From positions 1 to 64,000 of the forward strand of contig NZ_BDBQ01000089.1 of the NCBI RefSeq assembly GCF_001613065.1: 64,000 nucleotides of DNA, given 5' to 3'. A program made the translations under genes and the position numbers. The notes beneath the pieces are model-generated. The model had not been told where the DNA came from and ran no database searches. It was given only the letters and a program-made list of their open reading frames with translations. This DNA is from Nocardia miyunensis NBRC 108239. GTDB lineage: Bacteria > Actinomycetota > Actinomycetes > Mycobacteriales > Mycobacteriaceae. Of the stretch, positions 26,697-34,929 are shown piece by piece (the stretch's first letter is position 1; every line of letters starts with the position of its first letter).

Positions 26697-26830
26697 GCGT
26701 GCGCACCTACCACCGCCGACGCAGACAAGCCCGCCTCGGCCGGTTGACCCCGATCGAATTCGAAACCATCATGACCCCAGCAGCCCACACGCTGCCTAAC
26801 AACTGTCACCCGATCCTGCAGCAGCCCCCA
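26697..26830 (+). mobile_element. Remnant of an IS3-family insertion sequence
   Basis: The frame from 26699 reads TYHRRRRQARLGRLTPIEFE, the usual C-terminus of an IS3-type OrfB transposase, and then stops similarity. The following TGTCACCCGATCCTGCAGCA resembles the right end of such elements. Only this ~130-bp tail is present, so it cannot move. It marks an old insertion next to the HxlR/SDR pair. Confidence 0.6.
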
Positions 26831-26882
26831 CCGCCCGATCAGTGCTCGGGATATGTTGCAGTGCAACGAGTCCCGAGGGTTT

Positions 26883-27344
26883 TCAGTCGAGGCAGAACTC
26901 GTTGCCCTCCGGGTCGGCCATGACGATGTGGCCCGCGGACATCGGGGGAGCGGGGTCGTGGCGTCGCAGGCGGGTGGCGCCGAGTGCGACGAGGCGGTCG
27001 CATTCGGCTTCCAGGGCTGTCATGCGGTCGGGGCCGTGGCGGCCGGGGGCGGCGCGCAGGTCCAGGTGCAGGCGGTTCTTGGTGATCTTGTCCTCGGGGA
27101 CCTGCTGGAAGAACACGCGGGGGCCGCGCCCGTCGGGGTCCTCGAGGGCGGATCTGGTGTTGCGCTGGTCCTCGGGAATGCCCAGACCGGCGAGGAATTC
27201 GTCCCAGGCGGCGAGCGGATCGGCACCGGCGGGGAGGGCGACTCCGGGCGGGCCGGGATGGATGTAGCCCAGGGCCTCGCGCCAGAACGTGGACAGTGCG
27301 CGGGGGTCGCGGGCGTCGACGGTGATCTGGATCTCGCGGCTCAT
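26883..27344 (-). CDS. VOC (glyoxalase/bleomycin-resistance) fold protein
   Basis: 153 residues. MSREIQITVDARDPRALSTF starts the first beta-alpha-beta module; RVFFQQVPEDKITKNRLHLD and GHIVMADPEGNEFCLD complete the paired modules with candidate metal-binding His and Glu. The family covers isomerases, dioxygenases and resistance proteins, so function is open. Its start overlaps the DinB-like stop by four bases, so the two are translated together. Confidence 0.85.
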   Translation of the reverse strand: MSREIQITVDARDPRALSTFWREALGYIHPGPPGVALPAGADPLAAWDEFLAGLGIPEDQRNTRSALEDPDGRGPRVFFQQVPEDKITKNRLHLDLRAAPGRHGPDRMTALEAECDRLVALGATRLRRHDPAPPMSAGHIVMADPEGNEFCLD

Positions 27345-27916
27345 CGGGTCGCGCCCTTCGTGTGCAGATACAGGTCGCGCAGCAGGCAGACCTCGGCCAT
27401 GTGGTGGATCAGCTCGCGGTGGATGTGCAGCACCAGATCGGCCATCGGCGCGTCCGGGAAGGGCTCCTTCTCGCCGACCGGGACACGCAGGCCGTCCTCG
27501 CCGAGGCCGCGCAGTCCGGTCAGCCAGACATCGAGTTGCGTATCGAGCTGCTCGAGTGCGGTGGTCGCGTCGCCGGCGTACTCCCATGCGTGGTAATCGG
27601 TTGCGGGCGAACCGAAATGCGCCGCGTTGCGGATGGCCAGCACGCCGACGATGACGTGTCCCAGTCGCCACGCGATCGTGGTGAAGGGCACGGGATCCGG
27701 CTCCGGGAAGGCGAAATCGATGGTGAAATCTCCCGAGCCGCCCTGAATGGCGGCGGATGAGGCGCCGCGCGGATGAACATTCCACGCGTCGGGCACCGGC
27801 GACCAGAAGTACTCCGCATCGGTCAGCCCGGCCAGGCGCGGTCGCACTTGGTGGTGCCAGTGATACTCGCACTGCTCACGCAGCGCACGGTTCCAGTCGA
27901 GTTCGTCTGTGCTCAT
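27341..27916 (-). CDS. DinB-superfamily protein (mycothiol-dependent type)
   Basis: 191 residues, predicted four-helix bundle. Metal-binding His candidates are in CEYHWHHQ, WRLGHVIVGVLAIR and LVLHIHRELIHHMAEV, the pattern of DinB/YfiT-like proteins. In actinobacteria many are thiol transferases using mycothiol. It begins at ATG 27916 and heads a two-gene operon with the VOC protein, divergent from a WYL regulator; together they look like a small detoxification unit. Confidence 0.85.
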   Translation of the reverse strand: MSTDELDWNRALREQCEYHWHHQVRPRLAGLTDAEYFWSPVPDAWNVHPRGASSAAIQGGSGDFTIDFAFPEPDPVPFTTIAWRLGHVIVGVLAIRNAAHFGSPATDYHAWEYAGDATTALEQLDTQLDVWLTGLRGLGEDGLRVPVGEKEPFPDAPMADLVLHIHRELIHHMAEVCLLRDLYLHTKGATR

Positions 27917-27937
27917 GCGCACACCATGACACGACCT

Positions 27938-27964
27938 GCGGACAGAATCGGTCCGCGAATTCTG
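27938..27964. promoter_or_regulatory. Inverted repeats between DinB and WYL genes
   Basis: Two interleaved inverted repeats: GCGGAC (27938-27943) with GTCCGC (27951-27956), and CAGAAT (27943-27948) with ATTCTG (27959-27964). They fill the 61-bp divergent gap and are candidate sites for the WYL regulator. Confidence 0.45.
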
Positions 27965-27977
27965 GCAGTCTGGAGAT

Positions 27978-28955
27978 ATGGACACGGTCGACGGCGACGG
28001 GCGCGGTACCACCGAACGGGTGCTGATCCTGCTCGGCCTGCTGCAGCAACGCCAGATCTGGACCGGACCGGAATTGGCCGACCGGCTCGGGGTGACCTCC
28101 CGCACGGTGCGGCGCGATGTCGAACGACTGCGCGCGCTGGGCTATACGGTCCATTCCGAGAACGGTATCGGCGGCGGCTATCGCCTGGGCCCGGGGCCGG
28201 ACGTGCCGCCGCTGCTGCTCGACGACGAGGAGGCCATCGCGACCGCGGTGTCGCTGCTGGTCGGTGCGCGCGGCGCGGTCACCGGCGATGGTGACGCCGG
28301 ACTGCGGGCGCTGAGCAAGCTCGACCAGGTGCTGCCGGTACGGCTGCGGCACGAGGTGGCCGCGCTGGCCGGTGCGGTGGAATCCTTCGGCGGGGGCCGC
28401 GCGCCGGTCGATCCGCGAGTGCTGATGACGCTGGCCCGCGCGTGCCGTGACGAGGTGGAGGCCGGATTCGGTTACCCCTCCTCGACCGCGCCGGACCGGC
28501 GGCGGGTCGAACCCTATCGGCTGGTCGCCTCCGACCGCCGCTGGTATCTGCTCGCCTACGACCTGGACCGGGATGATTGGCGCAGCTTCCGAGTGGATCG
28601 GATGACCGAGGTCGCCGCGCGGACGTGGCGATTCCGGCCACGCGAGATGCCCGCCGCGGCGTCGTACGTGCAGGAGGGCGTCGCGGTGCGGGCGTATCCG
28701 CGCCGGGCGCACCTGCTGGTGCGCGCACCGGCCGACGCGGTGCGCGCGCAGGTTCCCGCCCAGGCCGCTGTCGTGCGCCCGCGGGCGGACGGGAACTGCG
28801 AAATCCTCAGCGGTGCAGACGATCTGGATCTGGTCCTGGTCCACGTCCTGCTGCTCGGGCACGAGTTCACCGTGCTCGACCCGCCCGAACTCGCGCAACG
28901 CTGCCGCATCCTCGCGGATCGGCTCGCCGCGGCCGGTGCGCGCACGGAAACCTGA
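27978..28955 (+). CDS. WYL-domain transcriptional regulator
   Basis: 325 residues. An N-terminal HTH (RVLILLGLLQQRQIWTGPEL, then TSRTVRRDVERLRALGY) is followed by YTVHSENGIGGGYRLGPG. The WYL ligand-binding domain sits at about residues 150-220 (RRRVEPYRLVASDRRWYLLA, then RSFRVDRMTEV) and a WCX-type extension ends the protein. Such regulators sense small ligands or nucleic acids. It probably controls the divergent DinB-VOC pair. Confidence 0.9.
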   Translation: MDTVDGDGRGTTERVLILLGLLQQRQIWTGPELADRLGVTSRTVRRDVERLRALGYTVHSENGIGGGYRLGPGPDVPPLLLDDEEAIATAVSLLVGARGAVTGDGDAGLRALSKLDQVLPVRLRHEVAALAGAVESFGGGRAPVDPRVLMTLARACRDEVEAGFGYPSSTAPDRRRVEPYRLVASDRRWYLLAYDLDRDDWRSFRVDRMTEVAARTWRFRPREMPAAASYVQEGVAVRAYPRRAHLLVRAPADAVRAQVPAQAAVVRPRADGNCEILSGADDLDLVLVHVLLLGHEFTVLDPPELAQRCRILADRLAAAGARTET

Positions 28956-28965
28956 TCCGCACAGG

Positions 28966-30288
28966 TCATCCCGGGCCGGGACCGGCGCGCAACACCTGAA
29001 AACCGGCCTGCTCCACCATGATCGGAATACGCCGGGCGGCGCGCAGATGCTGAATCTGTGCGGCTTCGGGCAATTCGTCCCAGGGCAGCGGCAACGCATC
29101 GTCCAGGTCGTGCCGTTCGGACAGATTCGTGAAGCGCGCGGCGATGCGGTCCCGCATCCAGTGGCCGTATTCGAGTTCGGCCAGCCTGCGCACCTCGGCG
29201 TCGTCGAACTGCGCCGCCAGCTCGCGGTCGAAGGTGGGCACCATGAAACAGCCGATCGCGGCCAGGTTCTCCCCGATGCGCCGAGCCTGCAACCGGCTCG
29301 CCTCGCGTTTGCGATCGGGCAGATCCATCCACGGTCGCAGCACATCGGCCTCGGCCGGGATCCGGCCGGTGGTCATGGCCTCGTGCACCCGAGCCTGATG
29401 CGCCACGCGCTCGCTCGTATCGTGCATCGCCCGTGCCAGCTGCTCGGTGACCTGGCCGGTGACATATCCGGCGAGACTGTCGATGACCCGGTCCTGCGCG
29501 ATGAACCGCTGCTTCATCCGGCGGCATTCGTGCAGGATCGCCTGGGCGTCGAGGAAGGTCTGCTCGGAACGCCGATCTCCGGTGCGGCCCAGCACATCCT
29601 GGCCGACCATGATCACGATCATGAATATCAGCTGAGCCAGAGAGGACAGAAATGTCATGAACAGGAACGGATAACGATCGAACCGCTGAATCCCGCTCTG
29701 TGCCAGCACGATCCACACGACCTGTGTTCCTGCCGCCAGATAGAACGCCCACACGCTGCCCAACCGGGTGGTCAGCCATGCCGCGATCCGGTCGTTGAGC
29801 GTGACCGCCTGATCGGCGGCCTGCGGCGGATCCTGCACCCGATGCTGTTCGATCCACGGATGCGGACTGGACTCGAGCAGGCTCAGACCGCGGCTCAACT
29901 CCCGATCCTGCCGGTCCAGATGCGCCTGCAGATCCGCGACCTGCCGGAACACCATCTCGGTGTTCTCGTAGGTCTGCACCGAGCGACGGTCCGCCGCGGC
30001 GCTCAGGACCCGCTGGCCCACCAGGATGACCAGGCACAACACCAGCTGCGCGACATTGTTCAGGAACAGCAGGAACTGGAACGGATACGGATCGGCCCGA
30101 TGCAGCGGCGGCCACCAGGTCGCCAGCGCCGCATAGACGGTGAACGCCACCAGCACCAGATACAGCGTGGGCATCGAGCCCACCGACCGCGTCACCGCGG
30201 CCGCCACCGCGTCGTTCACGCCGATCCGCTCGTCGGCCATCAACACCGGAGATCGCTGCTGGTCGGACGGGTGGCTAGCGCTGTTCAA
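28966..30288 (-). CDS. Tandem DUF1003 membrane protein with C-terminal RyR-like domain
   Basis: About 440 residues. Two copies of a DUF1003-like unit each hold a pair of membrane helices: PTLYLVLVAFTVYAALATWW with PFQFLLFLNNVAQLVLCLVI, then SVWAFYLAAGTQVVWIVLA with YPFLFMTFLSSLAQLIFMIV, each followed by RRSxQT and a helical linker. The C-terminal ~80 residues (LAELEYGHWMRDRIAARF, then LPWDELPEAAQIQHLRAARR) match the RyR repeat fold known from ryanodine receptors and scattered bacterial proteins. TTG 30288 has GAGGAG upstream; ATG 30240 and the in-frame codon at 30333 are alternatives. The role is unknown. It converges on the WYL gene with 10 bp between. Confidence 0.75.
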   Translation of the reverse strand: MNSASHPSDQQRSPVLMADERIGVNDAVAAAVTRSVGSMPTLYLVLVAFTVYAALATWWPPLHRADPYPFQFLLFLNNVAQLVLCLVILVGQRVLSAAADRRSVQTYENTEMVFRQVADLQAHLDRQDRELSRGLSLLESSPHPWIEQHRVQDPPQAADQAVTLNDRIAAWLTTRLGSVWAFYLAAGTQVVWIVLAQSGIQRFDRYPFLFMTFLSSLAQLIFMIVIMVGQDVLGRTGDRRSEQTFLDAQAILHECRRMKQRFIAQDRVIDSLAGYVTGQVTEQLARAMHDTSERVAHQARVHEAMTTGRIPAEADVLRPWMDLPDRKREASRLQARRIGENLAAIGCFMVPTFDRELAAQFDDAEVRRLAELEYGHWMRDRIAARFTNLSERHDLDDALPLPWDELPEAAQIQHLRAARRIPIMVEQAGFQVLRAGPGPG

Positions 30289-30447
30289 CAGTTCAGTCTC
30301 CTCGGATGCGAAACCGGATCGGCTATGCCACAACGGTATATCGGCGCATCGGGAGGGGTCCGGACGGTGGGGGAGATCAGAAAGGCGCTGATCTCGATGT
30401 AGCGGTGGGCGCCCCCGACATCGGGAGCGCGGCGGCCGGAACGCCGC

Positions 30448-30735
30448 TCACGTCCCGATGACGGCGTTCATGATCGTTCCCGCGCTGGTCGCGACGAGGC
30501 CGCCGATCATGGCTCCCGCCACCATCTTCGGTGACTGCGAGCCGCCGCCGGTCCACTTCTCCCAGGCGAAATGGCCTCCGGCATAGACGATTGCGAGGAT
30601 CCCGGACATGATGACGAACCAGGTGAAGTACCGCACGAGCTTCATCAGTTTGTCCGCCACGGGCGGAGTCTCGGGTGTGGGGTTGCCGACCTGCGCGAGA
30701 ACGGCGTCGTGAAGGTGAAGGGCCACGAGAATCAT
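30448..30735 (-). CDS. Small two-helix membrane protein, VirB2/TrbC-like
   Basis: 95 residues. After a short N-terminal segment comes one helix (YFTWFVIMSGILAIVYAGGH), a polar GGGSQSPK loop and a second glycine/alanine-rich helix (MVAGAMIGGLVATSAGTIMN). This shape recalls VirB2/TrbC pilins or small conjugation-associated proteins, but no other transfer genes are nearby, so the similarity may be only structural. The start is uncertain: ATG 30735 is chosen and the frame stays open upstream. I cannot assign a function. Confidence 0.5.
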   Translation of the reverse strand: MILVALHLHDAVLAQVGNPTPETPPVADKLMKLVRYFTWFVIMSGILAIVYAGGHFAWEKWTGGGSQSPKMVAGAMIGGLVATSAGTIMNAVIGT

Positions 30736-30895
30736 GACGAGGCTCTTTTCGCAATCGTGAAGCTTGCCCGGTAACTGTCGTGAGAATCTTAGTGGCAGAG
30801 CGGGATTGATTGCCAACGGATCGAACGTCGTTGCCCTGCAACGCTGGTAGAGGCAGCGTTGGGGCATGAGGGGTGAGTGGTTCGGCAGGGAAAGG

Positions 30896-31372
30896 TCAGT
30901 GCCCGTCCACCGAGACGAGATCTATCATGCGCAGTGACTCCTCCCACAGCCGTTCCGCGGCCGCCGGATCGAGGGCGTAGGGGGCGACGCCGTTCATGAA
31001 CTCCGCGGTGACCGGGGTCATGGCGGGCCGTCTCCTGAGCGGCACGGCCTCGGTGCAATCGGCGAAGTATCGCCCGCTGACGCCGCCCACCAGTGGTGAA
31101 ACGGCCAGCAGGATCGAGGTCGCCGCGCCCTGCTCGACGGTCTTGCGCAGGTCGTCCGCGAGGGTGACGTCGGCGGGCCTGCCCAGATGCCGGGTCAGAT
31201 TGGTCGGCACCGAACCGGGAGCGACGGCGTTGACCGCGACGCCATCCTGGGTCCAGCGTGCGGCCGCGGCGACGGCGAACAGGATATTGGCGGTCTTGGA
31301 CTGCCCGTACGTGAGATACGGGTCGTACGGGCGGAAGTCGAATCCGCGCGCACGTACCGTGGTCTGATGGCC
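30896..31372 (-). pseudogene. SDR (retinol-dehydrogenase-like) C-terminal remnant
   Basis: The frame carries the catalytic YxxxK (YDPYLTYGQSKTANILFA) and the C-terminal half (VAVNAVAPGSVPTNLTRHLG to EEYLRMI-type end). Upstream it runs out at GHQTTVRARGF near 31372, so the whole Rossmann amino half with the cofactor motif is missing. No suitable start codon exists. It abuts a plus-strand regulator remnant that has also lost its 5' half. Confidence 0.8.
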
Positions 31373-31398
31373 AGTGAGAACCGGACGGAAACTCCGCC

Positions 31399-31635
31399 GT
31401 GCAGGGGCGCCTGTTCGACGTGCTGGCCGCGAATCCGCTCGCGCAGGTGGGTCCGCTGGAACTGCGTCACGAGAAGGTGGCCGTTCCCGACGCCGACCGC
31501 CAGCTTCTGGTGATCTCTCACGCGGAGCCCGGCAGCCCCAACGCCGAACGTCTCGCCCTGCTGGCCTCCCTGGCCGTCCCCGTTCACGATGCCGAGGTGA
31601 ACCCGGATACCGCCGATTCGCCCACGTCCGGTTAG
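31399..31635 (+). pseudogene. XRE/MmyB-like regulator, C-terminal remnant
   Basis: 78 residues matching only the end of the MmyB-like (MLTR) ligand-binding domain of actinobacterial XRE regulators: VLAANPLAQVGPLELRHEKV, then LLVISHAEPGSPNAERLALL. The HTH and most of the sensor domain are absent. Such regulators usually stand divergent from an SDR gene; here both have lost their facing 5' halves and the shared promoter, which fits one deletion. Confidence 0.75.
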
Positions 31636-32660
31636 GGCAGCACGACGATCTTGCCGATGGCCGCGTTGTTCTCCATGTATCGGTGGGCCTCGGCGATCTC
31701 GTCGAGGTTCACGACACGGTCGAGGGCGGGGCGGTAGACCCCGGCTTCCACCTGCTGGATGATCCGTTGCAGAACGTCTCTGCCCGCTCGGCCTCGAAGG
31801 TTGTCGCTGTGGAAGGCGGTCAGCCTGGTCCCGGACGGGATCATCGCGATCGGTTCGAAGTCGGGGAGTGTCCAGCCGCTCAGCGAGCCCGCCACGCACA
31901 CCGTTCCGCCGCGGCGGGCCAGTCTCAGCGAGTCCACCGCGGTGGCGGCACCCACCAGATCCAGCACGTGATCGGGGCCCTCGGGCCACACCGCGCGCAC
32001 ATCGTCGGCGAGCGATGCACCGTCGTGGATGAGCGCGTGTGCGACGCCCGCCGCTACGAGTGCGTCGATCCTGTCCCGTCGCCGGGTCGTGGCGGCGATC
32101 TCGACGCCATGGGCGGCGGCGATCGATATCGCGGCCATGCCCACCGAGGAGGTTCCGCCGCGGATCAGCAACCGGCCCCCGGCGTCCGGCGCGAGCCCCG
32201 CCGCGTCGAGTGCGCCCTGTGCGGTGAGGTACGTCTCGGGCAGGGCGGCCAGTACGTCCCAGGGCAGTGTGGTGGTGACCGGCATCAGCAGCGCGTCGGG
32301 CAGCAGCGCGTATTGTGCGTAGCCGCCGTCGAATTCGCGTCCCATCTCACCCATCACCGCGGCGACGGTCGTCCCCTCGGGCAGTGCCGGATCGGCCGAG
32401 GCCGCCACGCTGCCCACGCATTCGATACCGAGTACGCGCGGGAACCTCACGCCGGGGGAATGGCCCTGGCGAGTTCTGAGTTCGGAGCGGTTCAGGCCCG
32501 CACCCCGCACCCGAACCAGACTCCAGCCCTCTCGGATGCTCGGAATCGGCAGGTCGTGGATCTCGAGCATGTCCGGGCCACCCGCCCCGACGCAGACCGC
32601 CGCCCGCATCGTGGTTCCGCTCGCCTGTCCCGGTGTGCTCACTGGAAGGTTGTCACTCAT
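31632..32660 (-). CDS. Zinc-independent MDR oxidoreductase (quinone reductase/NADPH-dependent type)
   Basis: 342 residues, medium-chain dehydrogenase fold. The N-terminal GroES-like domain (RVRGAGLNRSELRTRQGHSP, VLGIECVGSVAAS) has no zinc ligands. The Rossmann part holds LLIRGGTSSVGMAAISIA. The end NNAAIGKIVVL is family-typical. Likely reduces quinones or enals with NADPH. ATG 32660 lies next to the divergent AraC gene, which probably regulates it. A start at the inner MRAAVCVGAG is also possible. Confidence 0.88.
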   Translation of the reverse strand: MSDNLPVSTPGQASGTTMRAAVCVGAGGPDMLEIHDLPIPSIREGWSLVRVRGAGLNRSELRTRQGHSPGVRFPRVLGIECVGSVAASADPALPEGTTVAAVMGEMGREFDGGYAQYALLPDALLMPVTTTLPWDVLAALPETYLTAQGALDAAGLAPDAGGRLLIRGGTSSVGMAAISIAAAHGVEIAATTRRRDRIDALVAAGVAHALIHDGASLADDVRAVWPEGPDHVLDLVGAATAVDSLRLARRGGTVCVAGSLSGWTLPDFEPIAMIPSGTRLTAFHSDNLRGRAGRDVLQRIIQQVEAGVYRPALDRVVNLDEIAEAHRYMENNAAIGKIVVLP

Positions 32661-32714
32661 ATGGCCACTGTCGCGCCGTGGCGAGGTGGCCGACCACCGA
32701 TAGAATGCCGGGTT

Positions 32715-33494
32715 GTGCCCATTGCCCGCCAACCTGCCCGGCCGGGCGCTACATCGCGGCTGTGGCCGTCCGGCGGCGCGCATCTGTGGCCGACGGGGGC
32801 GATGAGTTCGGTACACGCCCATCGGCGCGGACATCTGGTGTACGCGGCGCGGGGCGTGCTGTCGGTGCGTACCGAGCGTGGCACATCGATCATTCCGGCC
32901 AACCGAATCGCTTGGACCCCAGCCGGATTCACGCACAGCCACCGGGCCCACGGGGATACCGACATGCGGATCGTATTCCTGCCGCCATCCCTGGCACGAC
33001 TCATGCCCGAGCGTCCCGCCGTCTTCACCGCCTCGGGCCTGGCCCGCGGGGTGGTACTGGGTCTGACCGGTCGCCGCGAGTACGACCGCGCGGCGCGCGC
33101 ACGCCTGGATCGGGTCCTGGTCGACGAACTGCGCGAGGCGCGCGAGCAACCGCTGCAACTGCCCGAACCGGTCGATGACAGACTGCGCGGCGTCGCTCGA
33201 CTGCTGTACGAAATGCCTTCGGACAACACATCATTGGCCGAACTGGGCCGCACGGTGGGCGCCGGCGCTCGCACGCTGAGCCGCCTGTTCCGCGATGAGC
33301 TCGGCATGACCTTCTACGAGTGGCGCACGCAGGTGCGCATCCATCACGCGCTGGTCCTGCTCGCCGAGGGCCACGACGTCACCCACGTGGCCCACGCCTG
33401 CGGATGGGCCAACCCCAGCGGTTTCATCGCGGCCTTCACCGGAGTCGTCGGCACCACCCCCGGCCGCTACCGAGCAGGCGGGACCGACGAGTGA
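32715..33494 (+). CDS. AraC family transcriptional regulator
   Basis: About 260 residues. A cupin-like N-terminal sensor (HRRGHLVYAARGVLSVRTER, then AWTPAGFTHSHRAHGDTDMR) precedes two HTH motifs: SLAELGRTVGAGARTLSRLF and DVTHVAHACGWANPSGFIAA. GTG 32715 is favoured because ATG 32661 would abut the divergent oxidoreductase start, leaving no promoter. It likely controls that gene. Confidence 0.88.
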   Translation: MPIARQPARPGATSRLWPSGGAHLWPTGAMSSVHAHRRGHLVYAARGVLSVRTERGTSIIPANRIAWTPAGFTHSHRAHGDTDMRIVFLPPSLARLMPERPAVFTASGLARGVVLGLTGRREYDRAARARLDRVLVDELREAREQPLQLPEPVDDRLRGVARLLYEMPSDNTSLAELGRTVGAGARTLSRLFRDELGMTFYEWRTQVRIHHALVLLAEGHDVTHVAHACGWANPSGFIAAFTGVVGTTPGRYRAGGTDE

Positions 33495-33530
33495 CCACGC
33501 AGCGGCCCATGCGGCGGCGTCGGCGTCGAA

Positions 33531-34223
33531 TCAGCCCAGGGCAGTGAGTATTTCGTCGGCGAGGGGCTGCGAGGAGGCCGGATTCTGTCCGGTGTACAGG
33601 TTGCGGTCCACCTCGATGTGCGGGGCCCACGGCGCGCCCTCGCGGAAGTCGGCGCCCAGAGCCACCAGCCGGTTCTGTAGCAGCCACTTGGCCCTGTCGG
33701 CGAATCCGGCCTGGCTCTCCTCGGCATTGGTGAATCCGGTGAGGCGATAACCGGCGAACGGGGATCCCGCCGCGGCCTCGGTGGCCAACAGCGCCGCGGG
33801 GGCATGGCACACCACGCCCAGGGGTTTGCCCGAGGCGAGCGTCTCGGTGAGCACCCGCGCGGAATCGGCGTTCACCGCGAGATCCTCCATCGGGCCGTGT
33901 CCGCCCGGGTAGTAGACCGCGTGGTACTCGGCCGGTCGCGCGGTGGCCAGATCGATCGGGTGTTTCAGCTCGGTCGCGGCGTCGAGAGTGGCCGCGACCT
34001 CTGCGGCGCCCTCGTCCCCGCCATTGACCTCCGGCGTCAGGCTGCCGCGATCGACGACCGGTTCGACCGCCCCCGGCGTGGCGACGGTGATCTCGTGTCC
34101 CGCCGCGGTGAACGCCCGATACGGCGCGACGAACTCCTCGGCCCAGTAGCCGGTGGGATGCTTGGTGCCGTCTGCGAGCGTCCAATGATCGGCGCCGGTC
34201 ATGACGAACAGGATTTTCGACAA
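33531..34223 (-). CDS. DJ-1/PfpI family protein (Hsp31-like, possible glyoxalase III)
   Basis: 230 residues. Catalytic features are the Glu in HPTGYWAEEFVAPY, the nucleophilic Cys in GVVCHAPAALL and the YYPGGHGPMEDLA segment that builds the active site. Members act as glutathione-independent glyoxalases or protein deglycases/chaperones. TTG 34223 with GAGG upstream is chosen. It converges on the AraC gene. The region upstream is a graveyard of fragments. Confidence 0.88.
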   Translation of the reverse strand: MSKILFVMTGADHWTLADGTKHPTGYWAEEFVAPYRAFTAAGHEITVATPGAVEPVVDRGSLTPEVNGGDEGAAEVAATLDAATELKHPIDLATARPAEYHAVYYPGGHGPMEDLAVNADSARVLTETLASGKPLGVVCHAPAALLATEAAAGSPFAGYRLTGFTNAEESQAGFADRAKWLLQNRLVALGADFREGAPWAPHIEVDRNLYTGQNPASSQPLADEILTALG

Positions 34224-34474
34224 CGGAACTCCTCTCGTAGATCCGAGATGACGACCGGCCGACACAGTGCGTCCGGGACGTCGGTGTGCGGACGACACCA
34301 CGCTAGTGCCGCGTCGCGGTGACGAACCACTAGGCCCGGCTACGGTGCCCATCGCAGTGCCGATGGGGATGCGTGAATCGGTCCGGCGCGAGTGCCGGAC
34401 GTGGACGAGACGCGACTGCCGAATATGTAAGGCGCGGATCGGGTTTGGTCGTTCGAGGTGGAGTCGGACAGCGA

Positions 34475-34503
34475 TTGACCAGAAGGATAACGAACGTTAT
34501 CTT
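34475..34503 (+). promoter_or_regulatory. Promoter with palindromic operator
   Basis: TTGACC (34475-34480), 17 bp, then TATCTT (34498-34503) looks like a sigma-70-type promoter. GATAACG (34486-34492) and CGTTATC (34495-34501) form a near-perfect palindrome over the -10 region. Only a gene fragment follows, so it is probably the promoter of a lost gene. Confidence 0.5.
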
Positions 34504-34504
34504 C

Positions 34505-34550
34505 CTGCCGTGGTGGGCGCCGTTCGGCGGCCTCGTCGGCGGGGTGGCGG
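34505..34550 (+). pseudogene. 46-bp fragment identical to the YdcZ-type transporter gene
   Basis: Identical over 46 bp to 18322-18367 and in a frame that gives LPWWAPFGGLVGGVA, the family core. Sequence on both sides is unrelated to the gene at 18 kb. It is a scrap of a third copy or a recombination product. Confidence 0.85.
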
Positions 34551-34664
34551 GCCCGGACCGCGATCTTGTCGCTGGGTGCGTTCGCGGTCGGAACTGACGG
34601 ATACGTCATCGTCGGCCTGTGAGATTCGGCGCGAGAAGCGGCTTATCAGATCGATCACGTCGTA

Positions 34665-34687
34665 AACATGTTGTAGCACAACATGTT
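34665..34687. promoter_or_regulatory. 23-bp palindrome
   Basis: AACATGTTGT (34665-34674), spacer AGC, ACAACATGTT (34678-34687): perfect 10-bp arms, unusually A/T-rich for this genome. It looks like a TetR-type operator. The only coding sequence directly after it is a 20-codon frame from 34683 (MFEESELIAAPRL...), probably the stub of a deleted gene. Confidence 0.55.
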
Positions 34688-34929
34688 CGAGGAGTCCGAG
34701 CTGATCGCCGCGCCACGCCTGTCGGTCAGCAGTGTCGCGTCCTGACGCTTCGCCGTACCCACCGCCCTGTGGGAATTCGCGCGCGATGCCGTTACGGCGC
34801 GCGCCGCTGTGGAAATGCTTCGCTGTCCAATTGCTGCCGTGAGTGTCGATCTCGCCGGACAGGCGGGCGGCGGTTGGTTATCGTTGCGATGCTGTGCGGT
34901 TTTCGGTTTCCGAGGGCGAGGATGCAGGT

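Noticed and set aside
27876..29345. A 489-residue minus-strand frame overlapping the WYL and RyR genes
   Set aside because: It is a shadow frame: the WYL gene on the other strand and the DUF1003-RyR gene in another frame both have clear domains.
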